64,000 nt of DNA, taken from assembly GCA_046292465.1 (NCBI GenBank), contig JBKBRB010000001.1, positions 1 through 64,000 on the forward strand. The letters are read 5' to 3'. The DNA comes from JANWWM01 sp046292465. Its GTDB lineage: Bacteria > Bacteroidota > Chlorobiia > Chlorobiales > Thermochlorobacteraceae. This document shows positions 36,795-47,248 of this stretch, piece by piece. Each line of letters opens with the position of its first letter. Within the stretch, counting starts at the first letter, position 1. The position numbers and the translations under genes were made by a program. The notes under the pieces were generated by a model. It was not told the origin of the DNA and did not search any database. It saw only the letters and a program-made list of their open reading frames with translations.

Positions 36795-39700
36795 TTGCTT
36801 GCAAGAAACTCAAAGCTTCAACGCGGGTTGAAACGACAATTTATTTGTTTGATATACAACTGCCTGAACTTGCGCGCAAACGTGTTTGAGGGCGGAGGAT
36901 GGCGTTTGTTGATGCTTTTCGTTATCGCCGTGATGTGTCCAGTAGAAGTTGGAATGGAAACCGTGATAACAATAGGTGCATCACTTACGGCAATGTCTCC
37001 ATCTTCAAAAACGCAAGCGCAAACGGTGGATACAGCATCAGAGCAGGTCGGCTTAACGGATAGCGTATTCTCGCTCGTTGCACCGACCGCAGGAGAAGTG
37101 TCGGAAGAGAAAGAAGAAGATCGCGCCTATCGCCCGATTGCGACCGCGAGACTTTTTTACTTAAATCAGTACTTCGCTACACAAGCCCTATTTAAGCCAA
37201 CTGTGAGCGATACGGATACAACGGCGATTCAGAGAAACCCCATCGAGAATGAAGATGCAGGTGAAGAACTGAATAAAGCAATAGAGCAAGCCGAGACACA
37301 AAGACGCGGAACATTTTCAACAACGGAGTTGGATTCAGCGGAAGCAGCTTTGACAGACTCCACGACGCGCGTAAAGCAGTTCAAATATCGGCGTGTTGAT
37401 GTGCCGTATCTTTCGCCGATTGAGGCGAAAACTTATGCACTGTTTTTGCCAAAGGTAAATGTGGAGCGAAAAGTCGTGTTAGATAGTGCGATGGAGCGTG
37501 TCAGGATTTCAGAAACAATTGCAGGCGTTGAAGTGCGCCCTGCGATTGAGTTATCATTAGAGACATACAAGAAACTTCGTTACAAGGCGGCGATACGAGA
37601 CAACTTTCGACAAATTATCGGACAACAAAGTGTAGGCGTCTCGCGTGATGCGCTTGCCGATGTGTTCAGTAAAATCACCAAAATTAGCGTGTATGTGCCG
37701 GGCGGAGAGAGTGCAATTTTTGCGACGCTCTTCGGTCCGCCAACCGTGAGCGTTCAGGTTGCGGGAAACATCGACATCAAAGCCTCCTATCAAACCGAAG
37801 AATCCGAAGACCCAATACGAAGAGCAAGCGGAACGGCATCGACCGCCGTGCCGAACTTCGACCAACAAGTGCAGATGAACCTAACAGGCACAATTGGCGA
37901 TAAACTCACCATTACAGCCGACTGGAACACGGAACGACCGTTTCAATACGAAAACCAATTAGCCATTCGATACAAAGGCTATGAAGACGACTTGGTGCAA
38001 TCGATTGAGGCGGGCAATGTTTCGCTTACGCTGCCAACTTCGCTTATCAGTAGCAGTCAAGCCTTGTTCGGGATTAAGGCGCAGTTTCAAATTGCAGGAT
38101 TGAACTTAACAGCGATTGCCTCGCAGCAGCGGGGACGAACAGAGTCGTTCAGCGTGCAAAGCGGTGCAAGCGTTACCGAACAAACGATTCAAGCATGGGA
38201 TTATGACGAAAATCGACACTTTTTTATCAGCAACTTTTTTGTAACGAACTGGGAAAATGCCTTTGCGCGAAACGCGCCGCAACTGGTGATTACACCAGCC
38301 ATGGGCGGACGGCAAATCAATCGTCTTGAAGTTTGGCGACGTCCAGCCAATCAACTTGGAGGCGGAGGCGGACAAAATGCAGGTGGCGTGCCGTTACAAG
38401 AAAATCAACGCCCAGGCGTCGCGTTGCTGAACTTAGGCGATGCGCCATATTCGTTTGAGCGATTACAGCAAGGATTCCCATTTCCGAATAATTCATACAA
38501 CGACCTTGCCGACACCACTCAAACGCAAGCCTTCTTGCAACAACTCCGAACCGCAGACCCGCTTCCGCCAATTCCCGGACAATTTCAAGAAGGCGTATTT
38601 ACCTTGATGAGAGAAGGGCAAGACTATGTGTTCAATCCGATACTCGGATACATTACTTTTACAGCGCCGTTGGACCCGCGCGATGTGATTGCAGTCTCTT
38701 ACGACTTCACGCCTGTGCCAGGAGCACCGAATATCCGCGTCGGAGATTTTAGCAACGATTCCTTGCAACGCAGAGCGGTCTTCAAGTTGGTCAAGCCTGA
38801 CCAATTCACGCCATCAGATACGGCAACATGGATTTTAATGCTGAAAAACATTTATGCGCTTGGCGGACGAGACATTCAGCCCGACCAATTCAACGCGCAA
38901 GTGGTGTTTCAAAATCCAGGCGACAATCCACCGGAAAATGAAGTCTTGCCAATTTCAGGTTTTGTCAATACACTCAATCAAGTAACGGGCTTCGACCGAT
39001 TTGATGTCAATGGCGCGGCCGGCTCCGACCGCACGTTCGACTTCTTACCTGGCATTACGATTGACCCACAACGCGGTTTGCTCATCTTTCCATTTCAGCG
39101 ACCGTTTGCGCAACCGATTCGCGAAGAAATTGAGCGAATCACAGGTGCGCCGATTACCCAAGAAAATGAACGCTTCGTCTATTCCGAAATTTATGAACGA
39201 ACACAGTTCGATGCGCAAAACACGAGTACGAAGAATTTTTACGGCATTAAGGTGCGATACAAAAGCACAATTCAAAACCCAATCTCGATTGGGTTCAATG
39301 TGGCGCAAGGAAGCGTGCGCGTAACCAGCCGTGGCGTGCCGCTCCGTGAAGGCATTGACTATACGGTCGACTATCAACTCGGACAAGTTACCATCCTAAG
39401 AGATGACGCGCTTCAACAAGGGGCAAACTTGAAAATCGATTTTGAGAAAAACGACCTTTTCCTCTTAGCGTCGCGTACAATTGTTGGACTGCGCGGCGAG
39501 TATGCGTTTAGCGATGACTTCAAGTTAGGCGCAACATTTTTGCAATACTCCGAGCGACCGCTCACGGATAAAGTCCGTGTCGGCGATGAGCCAATTGTAA
39601 ATCGCATTTTCGGAATGGATTTGCAATACGCAACGCAGATGCGCTGGCTAACGAAGGCGATTGATAAGTTGCCGCTTATCAGCACGAAAGAGCCATCGAA

Positions 39701-42700
39701 GTTTTCCATCAATGCGGAATACGCCCAAGTGATGCCAGGCATTCCTGACGAATTGCGAACGGAATTAGACCCTGACGGCGTCAGTTACATCGATGACTTT
39801 GAAGGCTCGCGGCAGATTATCTCGCTTGGATTGAACGGAAATAACTGGGCATTAGGCTCACCGCCACATCGCAACCTTGAAAGTCCAACGATTGTGGATG
39901 ACTCGATTCGCGGACGCTATCGTGCACAATTAGGCTGGTATCGATTGCCCGTTGGCGACCCAAGAAATGTGCCAACACGCGAAATTTTCCCCAATCGTGT
40001 AGCGGCACGCGAAGATTTTCAGGTGCGTCCACTGTTTTTGAGTTATGACCCGACACGGCGCGGTCCATACAACTTCAATCCTGACTTTGTGATTCGGCGT
40101 GGGGTTCCTGACAGCAGTTACGGCGCAATTACACAACTTCTGCCTTCATTTGCCAACAACCTTACACAATCCAACATTCAGTTTATCGAGTTTTGGTTCA
40201 AATATCAGCCGCTCGTGGATAGTGTCGGCGTGCCGCCCGACAGCGGAAAATTGCATATCGACATTGGGGTGCTTTCCGAAGATGTAATTCCAAACCGACG
40301 CCTGAATACCGAAGACGGCATGCCGATTAACCCCGAAGATTTCAATCCCGACCAAATCGCATTCGGCGAAGACGCTTACGGACGATTCAATACACGCGTG
40401 GCAAAAATTGACCGTCAGTTGCTCACAGGCTCGATTGGCACAGAAGATATTGGATTAGATGGAATCAACGACCAATTAGAACGGCAATTTCACCAGCAGT
40501 ACTTGGAGACCTTGCGCAACGCCTTGGGCGAGAACAATCCCGAGTATCAACGTATTTTGAGCGACCCTGCGGGCGATAACTTCTCGCTCGATGTAACCAA
40601 TGTGAGCGGCACAGAAGGCAACGCCAACCAAGCGCAATCTGGTCCGTTCGTAAACATTTTTCCTGATACCGAAGACTTGGACGGTTCGTCGACGGTGCAA
40701 ACGCAGAATCGATTTTTCCGATATACGATTTCTATCAATCCCGAAGAGTTAAACGCGCCTACGCCACGAGGCAAGTTTGTCGTGGGCGGCGGTCAATCCA
40801 ATGCAGGTTGGGTGCAGTTTCGAGTGCCGTTAGATGAATTTACGCGCCAATTCGGCGGCATTGACTTTACGACAATTCAATACGCGCGCGTTTGGGTCGA
40901 GCAGTTTCGGCGTCCGGCGCAGTTAGGGTTTGCAACGTTTGATTTCGTCGGCTCGCAGTGGCAACAAATCAATCGCGATACGCTGGTTGCAATCGCGGCA
41001 GTGAACATCGAAGAGAACGGCTCATTTTACGCCTTACCGCCGGGCATTCGACGCGCCAGAGACCGCCAGCGTGTCGACCAAAACATTCAAGCCAACGAAC
41101 AAGCCTTAGTTGTAATTGCGCGAAAGATGGGGCAAGATTCTGTTCGTGGCGTCTTCCGAAACTTCGCCATCGGAAATACGAGTGGCTTTAACCTGAATCC
41201 ATACAAGCGATTGAAAGCATTCGTGCATGGCGGCGCAGGCGTGAAGTATAACGAACTCAACCCGCAAGACCCTGAAAACACTCGCGTTTTCTTGCGCTTC
41301 GGAGCAACGGAATCGAATAACTACTACGAAGTGCAATTTCCCGTTAAGCCATCGCCTCCTGTCAATGTTCCACAGAATACGAACTCGCCCGAATACCGAC
41401 GCGCACAAGAATTGATATGGCCCGCAGAAAACAACATTGATATTGACCTCAATGAAATTGCCAGTTTCAAGTTGCAACGCGCTTCCGATACCGAAAAAGT
41501 TGTGCGCGATTTGCCTGACGGAAAACGAATCATCATCAAAGGACAACCGAGTTTGGGGAATGTACGTGTGTTTGCCTTCGGCGTTGTCAATCCATCAAAA
41601 GAATTTATTGAGTCGATTGAAGTGTGGCTGAACGAGTTGCGCGTTTCGGGCTACAAGAACGAAGGTGGCTGGGCGGTGCGTGCCAATACAACCTTACAAC
41701 TCGCTGACGTGGCGACGGTTTCCGCAACCTACCAACGGCAAACACCTGACTTTCACGGATTAAACATTCGACTCAATCCGATTGCCGCGCAAAACAACAC
41801 TGAATCATGGACGCTTTCAACAACTTTCAACGCCGATAAACTCTTGCCCGCAGAAGACGGCTGGACAATCCCCATCAACATTGAGCGAAGCGAACAGCGC
41901 GCAATTCCCAAATATGTGCCCGGTCGTGAAGACATTTTGCTTGATGCGGCAGTGGCACGCGTTATCGAGGAAGCAAAGCGCAACGGCGCAAGCGAAGAAG
42001 AAGCACAACGAGCCGGCGCGCGTTTCCGTGACGAACAAGTCTCGCTTTCCTCGACCGAACGCTTTTCAATGCCAACGATTCGCAAAACAAAGCCGTCTGA
42101 TTTTTGGCTGGCGCGATACACCATCGACCGATTGTCGCTTGGCTACAATTACTCGATTGCACGAAGTCGCTCACCGCAACTTATCTCGAGCGAAGATTGG
42201 CAGTGGAGTGCGAATGCTAGCTACGGCTTGCAACTGCCCGCCGACGCCCAACTCTTCATCGAGCCGTTCAAGTGGCTAAGCAGTATTCCGATTCTCAATG
42301 TGTTCAGCGAAGACAAGTTCTACTACGTGCCACAAAGTTATACTTTCGATTTCCGCTTGAACCGCGACCGACGCACTTCGCAGAATCGAGGCAACAACCA
42401 ACCGCTCGTACTCAACAGCAACAACTTCACCGCAGGACGCGGCATGGCAATGCAGTATAAAATTTCAGAAACTATCGATATGTCCTACAACGCAACCCTC
42501 ACCAGCAGTATGAACCTGTTCTTAACTGACCCCATTACACGCGAAGAACGAAAAGGAAGCGATGTGTTCGATGATGTCTTAGCCGACCTTTCGCGATTCG
42601 ATTTAGGCAGAGACCAAAATTACAACCAAAGCGTAACCGCAAACTGGCGACCGAAAATGGTGCCGCTCCTCGATTGGGTAACGCCAAGTTTCACTTACAA

Positions 42701-44246
42701 CACGCAATACTCGTGGGCAAATCCGTTTGTCAATAACCCTTCCCAGTTTCTTGGAAACAGCGTCGGAAATAACACCGCCTTGCAAGTGCAATCCGACATC
42801 AACTTTGGACGGCTGTTTGGCAAAGTGCGCGACCTTATTCCGTTTGGAAAAGGAGCGAATGCGCCACCACCCAGTGCGCCAAAGCCGCCGCAAGAACCCC
42901 GTCGCTTCTTCTCGCTCTTCGATAGCACCGAAACACAAAGCACAGCCGAAGGCAATAACATCACCAAATTGCTCAGCGATGTCGGAAGTCTGTTTAGCAT
43001 CTTCACACGCTTTGACCAGTTTCGCGTTACGTATTCAATTACAACCGGCATACAAAACACAGGCATTGCCGGCGGCGCAGGGTGGCTGAACTTTTATCCG
43101 TTCAACACATTTGGAAGGTCGGACCGACCGCTTCCGCCGAGTTTGGGGTATCAAATGGGGTTCAGCGATAACCCTGGCACACGCTTTTTGGTCGACCCGA
43201 ATGCGCCTGCTATTCCAAACTTTGTTGACAACTTCAACCAAAGCCAAAACTTTTCGGTCAGCACGACTTGGCAAATCTTCGATAACCTTCGAGTGGATTT
43301 AACATGGCGCACCGATTGGCAATTTCGACGCGGCACAACAATCAACGGCGCAACAGGCAGTCAAATTTCGGCTGACCGAAGCGGCTCAATTACGAAAACC
43401 TACATTTCCATTTTTCCCAACATCGATAACTTCCGCGAAGCCATCAACACGACCTTTGCCGATTCTGAAGGATTCGTGCGCAATCCACCCTTCAACGAAT
43501 TTGCCGCGCTCTTTGAACGCACCTTCGAGCCAACAGGCATCGGACGATTAACGGCATCGCTGTTCGGACAAAGCAACAGACTTGCCTACATTCCACTACC
43601 AAATTGGCGCATCAGTCTAACAGGATTAGAGAAACTCGATTTGCTTTCAGGCTTTGCAAGTTCCGCCTCGATCGAACATGCCTACACAGGCACTTACGCC
43701 ACAAGTTTCACACAGCCGCTCAACAGCGGTGAAGTGATTGGCAATCAAATCATCAATGAAAGTTTCGCGCCGCTTGTCGGGCTGACGCTCTTGTGGAAAT
43801 TCGGTTTAAACTCCTCGATAAGCATGGGAAAAACGCGCTCGCTCACGCTGGCAGTGGTGAACTATCAAATCACGCAAACAAACTCAACGCAAATCAACAT
43901 AACCCTTGGCTACCAAAAAACCGGGCTGAAAGTGCCGCTAAACTTCTGGCCGTTCGATGGGGCAACGCTCGACAACACCATCGATTTCAGTTTCAACTTT
44001 GCCTTTGCCGATAACGAAACGCAGAACATCATTCTTGCAGGTTCAAACGCCGCCACAAATCCGCCAATCGGCACAACGCAAATCACCTTTCAGCCGCGCC
44101 TCTCTTATGCGCTAAGCCAACGTGTGAATGCCGCCGCATTCTGGCAATACACACAAACCAAGCCGAAAGCCTCAGGCGGAAGCACCGTCTTTGCTTCAAC
44201 GCGCCAAGAGTTTGGCTTCAACTTCCGCATTTCTATTGGCAATTAA
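36795..44246 (+). CDS. sprA: SprA, outer-membrane translocon of the type IX secretion system
   Basis: A 2483-residue protein matching the SprA/Sov family in length and sequence. SprA forms the giant beta-barrel through which T9SS cargo crosses the outer membrane. Family segments include AGNIDIKASYQ, QMNLTGTIGDKLTI, QYENQLAIRYKGYEDDLVQS and later YIDDFEGSRQIISLG. Amphipathic beta-strands fill the rest, ending in an aromatic strand (FGFNFRISIGN). The start is uncertain: the frame opens with TTG at 36795, with a GTG at 36882 and an ATG at 36912 (MLFVIAVMCPVE) as alternatives, and the hydrophobic signal region lies around residues 36-66 of the long form. No other T9SS core gene is in the window. 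Confidence 0.92.
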   Translation: MLARNSKLQRGLKRQFICLIYNCLNLRANVFEGGGWRLLMLFVIAVMCPVEVGMETVITIGASLTAMSPSSKTQAQTVDTASEQVGLTDSVFSLVAPTAGEVSEEKEEDRAYRPIATARLFYLNQYFATQALFKPTVSDTDTTAIQRNPIENEDAGEELNKAIEQAETQRRGTFSTTELDSAEAALTDSTTRVKQFKYRRVDVPYLSPIEAKTYALFLPKVNVERKVVLDSAMERVRISETIAGVEVRPAIELSLETYKKLRYKAAIRDNFRQIIGQQSVGVSRDALADVFSKITKISVYVPGGESAIFATLFGPPTVSVQVAGNIDIKASYQTEESEDPIRRASGTASTAVPNFDQQVQMNLTGTIGDKLTITADWNTERPFQYENQLAIRYKGYEDDLVQSIEAGNVSLTLPTSLISSSQALFGIKAQFQIAGLNLTAIASQQRGRTESFSVQSGASVTEQTIQAWDYDENRHFFISNFFVTNWENAFARNAPQLVITPAMGGRQINRLEVWRRPANQLGGGGGQNAGGVPLQENQRPGVALLNLGDAPYSFERLQQGFPFPNNSYNDLADTTQTQAFLQQLRTADPLPPIPGQFQEGVFTLMREGQDYVFNPILGYITFTAPLDPRDVIAVSYDFTPVPGAPNIRVGDFSNDSLQRRAVFKLVKPDQFTPSDTATWILMLKNIYALGGRDIQPDQFNAQVVFQNPGDNPPENEVLPISGFVNTLNQVTGFDRFDVNGAAGSDRTFDFLPGITIDPQRGLLIFPFQRPFAQPIREEIERITGAPITQENERFVYSEIYERTQFDAQNTSTKNFYGIKVRYKSTIQNPISIGFNVAQGSVRVTSRGVPLREGIDYTVDYQLGQVTILRDDALQQGANLKIDFEKNDLFLLASRTIVGLRGEYAFSDDFKLGATFLQYSERPLTDKVRVGDEPIVNRIFGMDLQYATQMRWLTKAIDKLPLISTKEPSKFSINAEYAQVMPGIPDELRTELDPDGVSYIDDFEGSRQIISLGLNGNNWALGSPPHRNLESPTIVDDSIRGRYRAQLGWYRLPVGDPRNVPTREIFPNRVAAREDFQVRPLFLSYDPTRRGPYNFNPDFVIRRGVPDSSYGAITQLLPSFANNLTQSNIQFIEFWFKYQPLVDSVGVPPDSGKLHIDIGVLSEDVIPNRRLNTEDGMPINPEDFNPDQIAFGEDAYGRFNTRVAKIDRQLLTGSIGTEDIGLDGINDQLERQFHQQYLETLRNALGENNPEYQRILSDPAGDNFSLDVTNVSGTEGNANQAQSGPFVNIFPDTEDLDGSSTVQTQNRFFRYTISINPEELNAPTPRGKFVVGGGQSNAGWVQFRVPLDEFTRQFGGIDFTTIQYARVWVEQFRRPAQLGFATFDFVGSQWQQINRDTLVAIAAVNIEENGSFYALPPGIRRARDRQRVDQNIQANEQALVVIARKMGQDSVRGVFRNFAIGNTSGFNLNPYKRLKAFVHGGAGVKYNELNPQDPENTRVFLRFGATESNNYYEVQFPVKPSPPVNVPQNTNSPEYRRAQELIWPAENNIDIDLNEIASFKLQRASDTEKVVRDLPDGKRIIIKGQPSLGNVRVFAFGVVNPSKEFIESIEVWLNELRVSGYKNEGGWAVRANTTLQLADVATVSATYQRQTPDFHGLNIRLNPIAAQNNTESWTLSTTFNADKLLPAEDGWTIPINIERSEQRAIPKYVPGREDILLDAAVARVIEEAKRNGASEEEAQRAGARFRDEQVSLSSTERFSMPTIRKTKPSDFWLARYTIDRLSLGYNYSIARSRSPQLISSEDWQWSANASYGLQLPADAQLFIEPFKWLSSIPILNVFSEDKFYYVPQSYTFDFRLNRDRRTSQNRGNNQPLVLNSNNFTAGRGMAMQYKISETIDMSYNATLTSSMNLFLTDPITREERKGSDVFDDVLADLSRFDLGRDQNYNQSVTANWRPKMVPLLDWVTPSFTYNTQYSWANPFVNNPSQFLGNSVGNNTALQVQSDINFGRLFGKVRDLIPFGKGANAPPPSAPKPPQEPRRFFSLFDSTETQSTAEGNNITKLLSDVGSLFSIFTRFDQFRVTYSITTGIQNTGIAGGAGWLNFYPFNTFGRSDRPLPPSLGYQMGFSDNPGTRFLVDPNAPAIPNFVDNFNQSQNFSVSTTWQIFDNLRVDLTWRTDWQFRRGTTINGATGSQISADRSGSITKTYISIFPNIDNFREAINTTFADSEGFVRNPPFNEFAALFERTFEPTGIGRLTASLFGQSNRLAYIPLPNWRISLTGLEKLDLLSGFASSASIEHAYTGTYATSFTQPLNSGEVIGNQIINESFAPLVGLTLLWKFGLNSSISMGKTRSLTLAVVNYQITQTNSTQINITLGYQKTGLKVPLNFWPFDGATLDNTIDFSFNFAFADNETQNIILAGSNAATNPPIGTTQITFQPRLSYALSQRVNAAAFWQYTQTKPKASGGSTVFASTRQEFGFNFRISIGN

Positions 44247-44272
44247 CAGGCGCGAAAAAAGCCGTATCTTCG
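44243..44272 (+). promoter_or_regulatory. Candidate promoter for the HEPN/MNT operon
   Basis: TTAACA (44243-44248), a 16-base spacer and TATCTTCG (44265-44272) resemble the two rRNA promoters. It overlaps the sprA stop codon and lies 27 bp upstream of the HEPN gene. Confidence 0.45.
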
Positions 44273-44298
44273 CCTCGCTAAAAAAGCCATGAGCACAA

Positions 44299-44712
44299 AT
44301 GAGTCAGCACGAGGTTCGCTGGATTCAGCGATTTCAAAATTTCAAAAAGGCCCTGAACCAACTTGAAAAGTTTGTCGCAAAGAAAGATGAACTCAACGAA
44401 ATGGAGCAACAAGGGCTAATCAAGGCGTTTGAATACACATTTGAACTGGCGTGGACGGTCATCAAAGATTTCTACGAGTATCAAGGCATAACCAATTTGC
44501 AAGGAAGCCGCGATGCGTTCAGAACAGGCATAGAGCGCGGACTAATTTCAAATGGGGAAGAGTGGATGAACATGATTGAGAGCCGAATTAAAACTGTCCA
44601 TACTTACAACGAAGAAACAGCAGATGAAATCGCGTCAGCAATCGTCAGTAACTACTTTCCAATGTTTCAATCATTGAAGCAATCTTTGGAAAAATTTTCA
44701 ACCAATATCTAA
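44299..44712 (+). CDS. HEPN-domain toxin-like protein (HI0074 / HepT family)
   Basis: A 137-residue all-helical protein of the HI0074 group, described as nucleotidyltransferase substrate-binding protein. HEPN proteins of this type are often RNase toxins, with an R-x(4-6)-H motif; here RIKTVHTYN provides R-x4-H. The N-terminal RWIQRFQNFKKAL and LNEMEQQGLIKAFEYTFELAW segments are typical. It is followed after 1 bp by an MNT nucleotidyltransferase, the usual antitoxin partner. Toxicity is inferred from the family, not visible. Confidence 0.85.
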   Translation: MSQHEVRWIQRFQNFKKALNQLEKFVAKKDELNEMEQQGLIKAFEYTFELAWTVIKDFYEYQGITNLQGSRDAFRTGIERGLISNGEEWMNMIESRIKTVHTYNEETADEIASAIVSNYFPMFQSLKQSLEKFSTNI

Positions 44713-44713
44713 A

Positions 44714-45040
44714 ATGCCATTCGGACTTTCCGACAAAGCAATTTATGCTATCCACAATGTGCTCAAACAATTTCCTGAAGTTGAAGAAGCGGTGATTTAT
44801 GGCTCGCGCGCAAAAGGTAATTATCGCGAAGGCTCTGATATTGATTTAACCTTGAAAGGAAATAACCTAACGCTCGACACACTGAACGCAATCTCGTGGC
44901 GGCTCGACGACCTGCTTCTGCCGCAAAAAATCGACCTTTCAATTTACGAGCACATCAAAAATTCCGATTTGATAGACCACATTCAGCGCGTCGGAAAAAC
45001 GCTCTACAAAAAAGCCGAAACCCTCGCCATAAACGAATGA
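44714..45040 (+). CDS. Minimal nucleotidyltransferase (MNT, MntA-like antitoxin)
   Basis: A 108-residue minimal nucleotidyltransferase with the full GS-x10-D-x-D motif (GSRAKGNYREGSDIDL at about 31-46) and a downstream IDLSIY strand that supplies the third acidic residue. In characterised HEPN/MNT modules this protein neutralises the HEPN toxin by adding AMP to it. Its stop overlaps the next start by four bases (ATGA at 45037-45040), linking translation to the threonine aldolase gene. Confidence 0.87.
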   Translation: MPFGLSDKAIYAIHNVLKQFPEVEEAVIYGSRAKGNYREGSDIDLTLKGNNLTLDTLNAISWRLDDLLLPQKIDLSIYEHIKNSDLIDHIQRVGKTLYKKAETLAINE

Positions 45041-46074
45041 ACAAACATATCGACCTTCGGAGCGACACCGTTACAAAGCCTTCGCCAGATATGCTTGAAG
45101 CCGTGCACAACATTGATTTATCAAAAGTTGGCGACGATGTATTCGGAGAAGATGAACTCACCAACGAATTTGAGCACGAAGTAGCTGAACTTTTTGGCAA
45201 GGAAGCAGGGCTTTTTGTGCCAAGCGGCACGATGGCAAATCAACTCGCAATCAAAGTGAACACAAGCGAGGGCGACGAAGTGATTTGTGAGACGGGCGCG
45301 CACATTGCAAACTACGAAACCAGTGCGCCGGCGGTGCTTTCGCGCGTGCAACTCAAAACGATTGACGGAGAAAACGGAATTTTAAGGGCAGAACAAATTT
45401 CAGACGCAATTCGACCAAGTGCCGATTGGTATCCGCGCACCTCGCTCGTGGCGTTGGAGAATACGCACAACCGTGCAGGCGGCACCGTGTATCCTATTGC
45501 TGAAATTGAACGCATCGCCGAACTTTGCAAATCCAAAAAATTACGATTGCACTTAGACGGCGCACGCTTGTGGAACGCATGCGTTGCAACCGGCTTGAAA
45601 CCAAAGGACTATGCACAACACTTCGACACCGTTTCAGTTTGTTTTTCAAAAGGGCTTGGCGCGCCGATTGGCTCAATGATTCTGGGAACAAAAGCCGATA
45701 TTCAAAAAGCGCGACGCTATCGCAAAATGTGGGGCGGCGGCATGCGCCAAATCGGCGTTGTTGTGGCAATGGCAAAAGTAGCGTTGGAAAAAAATTACAA
45801 CCGTCTCGAAATCGACCACCAGCACGCAAAAGCACTCGCAGAAGCCTTTGCAGCAAATCCAAAGTTTCGAGTGAATTGTGCGCATGTTCAAACGAACATT
45901 GTTGCCGCTGACGTTGCGCCTTCGAGGCAATCGGAAAACGAAATCGTCGAGCAGTTCAAGCAACAAGGCGTGCTGATTTCGAGCATCAAGAAAAACTTTA
46001 TTCGCCTTGTTACGCATTTGGGGATTTCAAATCAAGAAGTTCAAACCGTCTGCAAACTCATTCAAAACATTTAA
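45037..46074 (+). CDS. ltaE: Low-specificity L-threonine aldolase
   Basis: A 345-residue PLP enzyme that cleaves L-threonine or allo-threonine to glycine and acetaldehyde. The start MNKHIDLRSDTVTKPS is the family N-terminus, so the true start is the ATG at 45037 even though the frame is open further upstream. The PLP lysine is K205 in VCFSKGLGAPIGS, and LHLDGARLWNA provides the Asp that contacts the cofactor. It overlaps the MNT gene by four bases. A toxin-antitoxin pair coupled to a metabolic enzyme is probably chance placement. Confidence 0.93.
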   Translation: MNKHIDLRSDTVTKPSPDMLEAVHNIDLSKVGDDVFGEDELTNEFEHEVAELFGKEAGLFVPSGTMANQLAIKVNTSEGDEVICETGAHIANYETSAPAVLSRVQLKTIDGENGILRAEQISDAIRPSADWYPRTSLVALENTHNRAGGTVYPIAEIERIAELCKSKKLRLHLDGARLWNACVATGLKPKDYAQHFDTVSVCFSKGLGAPIGSMILGTKADIQKARRYRKMWGGGMRQIGVVVAMAKVALEKNYNRLEIDHQHAKALAEAFAANPKFRVNCAHVQTNIVAADVAPSRQSENEIVEQFKQQGVLISSIKKNFIRLVTHLGISNQEVQTVCKLIQNI

Positions 46075-46079
46075 TACAC

Positions 46080-47222
46080 ATGGAAACAATAATCAATCTG
46101 ATAGAATCAAATCCGCTGCTGTATCGCTTCGTGATAGCCGCTGTGCTGATTCTCGTTTCGTTTCCGCTTGGCTGGCTGCTCAAGAAAGTGGTGCATACGT
46201 TTCGAACGAAAATTTTTTCGCGCACCAACACCGACCTCGATGAACGACTTTCCGAAGTGTTGGAGAAGCGCGCAAAATCCATCGTCTTTGCCATTCTCGC
46301 GCTCTACGCGCTGTGGGAAGTGCAATTAGTGAGTGTTGAGAAAAGTGTGGCGGTCGAGCGATTCATCAAAATCGTCGATGCCTTCATTTACGTTTATGCG
46401 GCAGTTGTGGCAATTAGTGTAGCGATTGGATTGATTCGCGTCTTGATTGACTACGTGTTGGAAGAGTCCGCAAAATCACAGCGTCAAGATACCAAGCAAT
46501 TGATGACCATTGCGCCGCTTGCGCGAAATTTGATTTCTGTGTTGGTGATTCTCATTGCGGCGGCGATTGTGATGGAGCATTTTTCCATCAATGTTGGGAG
46601 CCTGTTAGTGAGTTTGGGCGTCGGCTCGTTGGCTGTGGCTTTGGCGGCGCAAGATACGATTGCCAACATCATCGCAGGTGTGATTATTGCGATTGACCAA
46701 CCGTTCCGCGTCGGCGATAGAATTCAACTTCCAAACGGCACGCTCGCCGATGTGCAAATCATTGGCTTACGCTCGACGCGCATTTTGGATTTTGATAACA
46801 ACTATCTCGTTGTGCCCAATTCAGAATTGGTGAAGAGTACGCTTGTCAATTTTGCATATCCGACGCATAAAGTTCGCGTGTTAGTGCCATTTACCTTGCC
46901 ATTTGGAACAGATACAGAAAAAGTGAGAGAAATTGCATTGCAACTGATGAAGTCGCACCGTTTTGTAGTTAATGACCCTCCCCCCGCACTGCAAGCTATG
47001 CGCATCACCGAATTAGGCATTGAAATGCGTTTAGCGTGTTTTGTAGAGGATTTTGTTCAACGTTTCGATACCGAAATTGAGTTACGCGAACAGTTACATC
47101 GCGCGCTCACCGAGCAAGGCATTCAACTCGCAGTGCCACGCCGTATGGTAATGGTTGAAAAAGCCTCTGAACTTTCAGTTCGCAACGCCACCGAAACAAA
47201 CGGCACGCAAAAAAACATATAA
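46080..47222 (+). CDS. MscS-type mechanosensitive ion channel
   Basis: A 380-residue small-conductance mechanosensitive channel family protein. It has about four N-terminal hydrophobic segments, ending in the pore helix GVGSLAVALAAQDTIANII. This is followed by the beta-domain signature DQPFRVGDRIQLPNG and the SELVKSTLVNFAYP stretch. It probably relieves turgor under hypo-osmotic shock. It is longer than E. coli MscS (286) because of an extra N-terminal helix pair. It starts 5 bp after ltaE, so the genes are likely co-transcribed. Confidence 0.92.
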   Translation: METIINLIESNPLLYRFVIAAVLILVSFPLGWLLKKVVHTFRTKIFSRTNTDLDERLSEVLEKRAKSIVFAILALYALWEVQLVSVEKSVAVERFIKIVDAFIYVYAAVVAISVAIGLIRVLIDYVLEESAKSQRQDTKQLMTIAPLARNLISVLVILIAAAIVMEHFSINVGSLLVSLGVGSLAVALAAQDTIANIIAGVIIAIDQPFRVGDRIQLPNGTLADVQIIGLRSTRILDFDNNYLVVPNSELVKSTLVNFAYPTHKVRVLVPFTLPFGTDTEKVREIALQLMKSHRFVVNDPPPALQAMRITELGIEMRLACFVEDFVQRFDTEIELREQLHRALTEQGIQLAVPRRMVMVEKASELSVRNATETNGTQKNI

Positions 47223-47248
47223 CGGCTCTATACGACACTGTAACACAA

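Noticed and set aside
44896..45036. Longer N-terminus for threonine aldolase
   Set aside because: The added 47 residues are Arg/Ala-rich, overlap the MNT gene in another frame, and the family starts at MNKHIDLRSDTVTKP.
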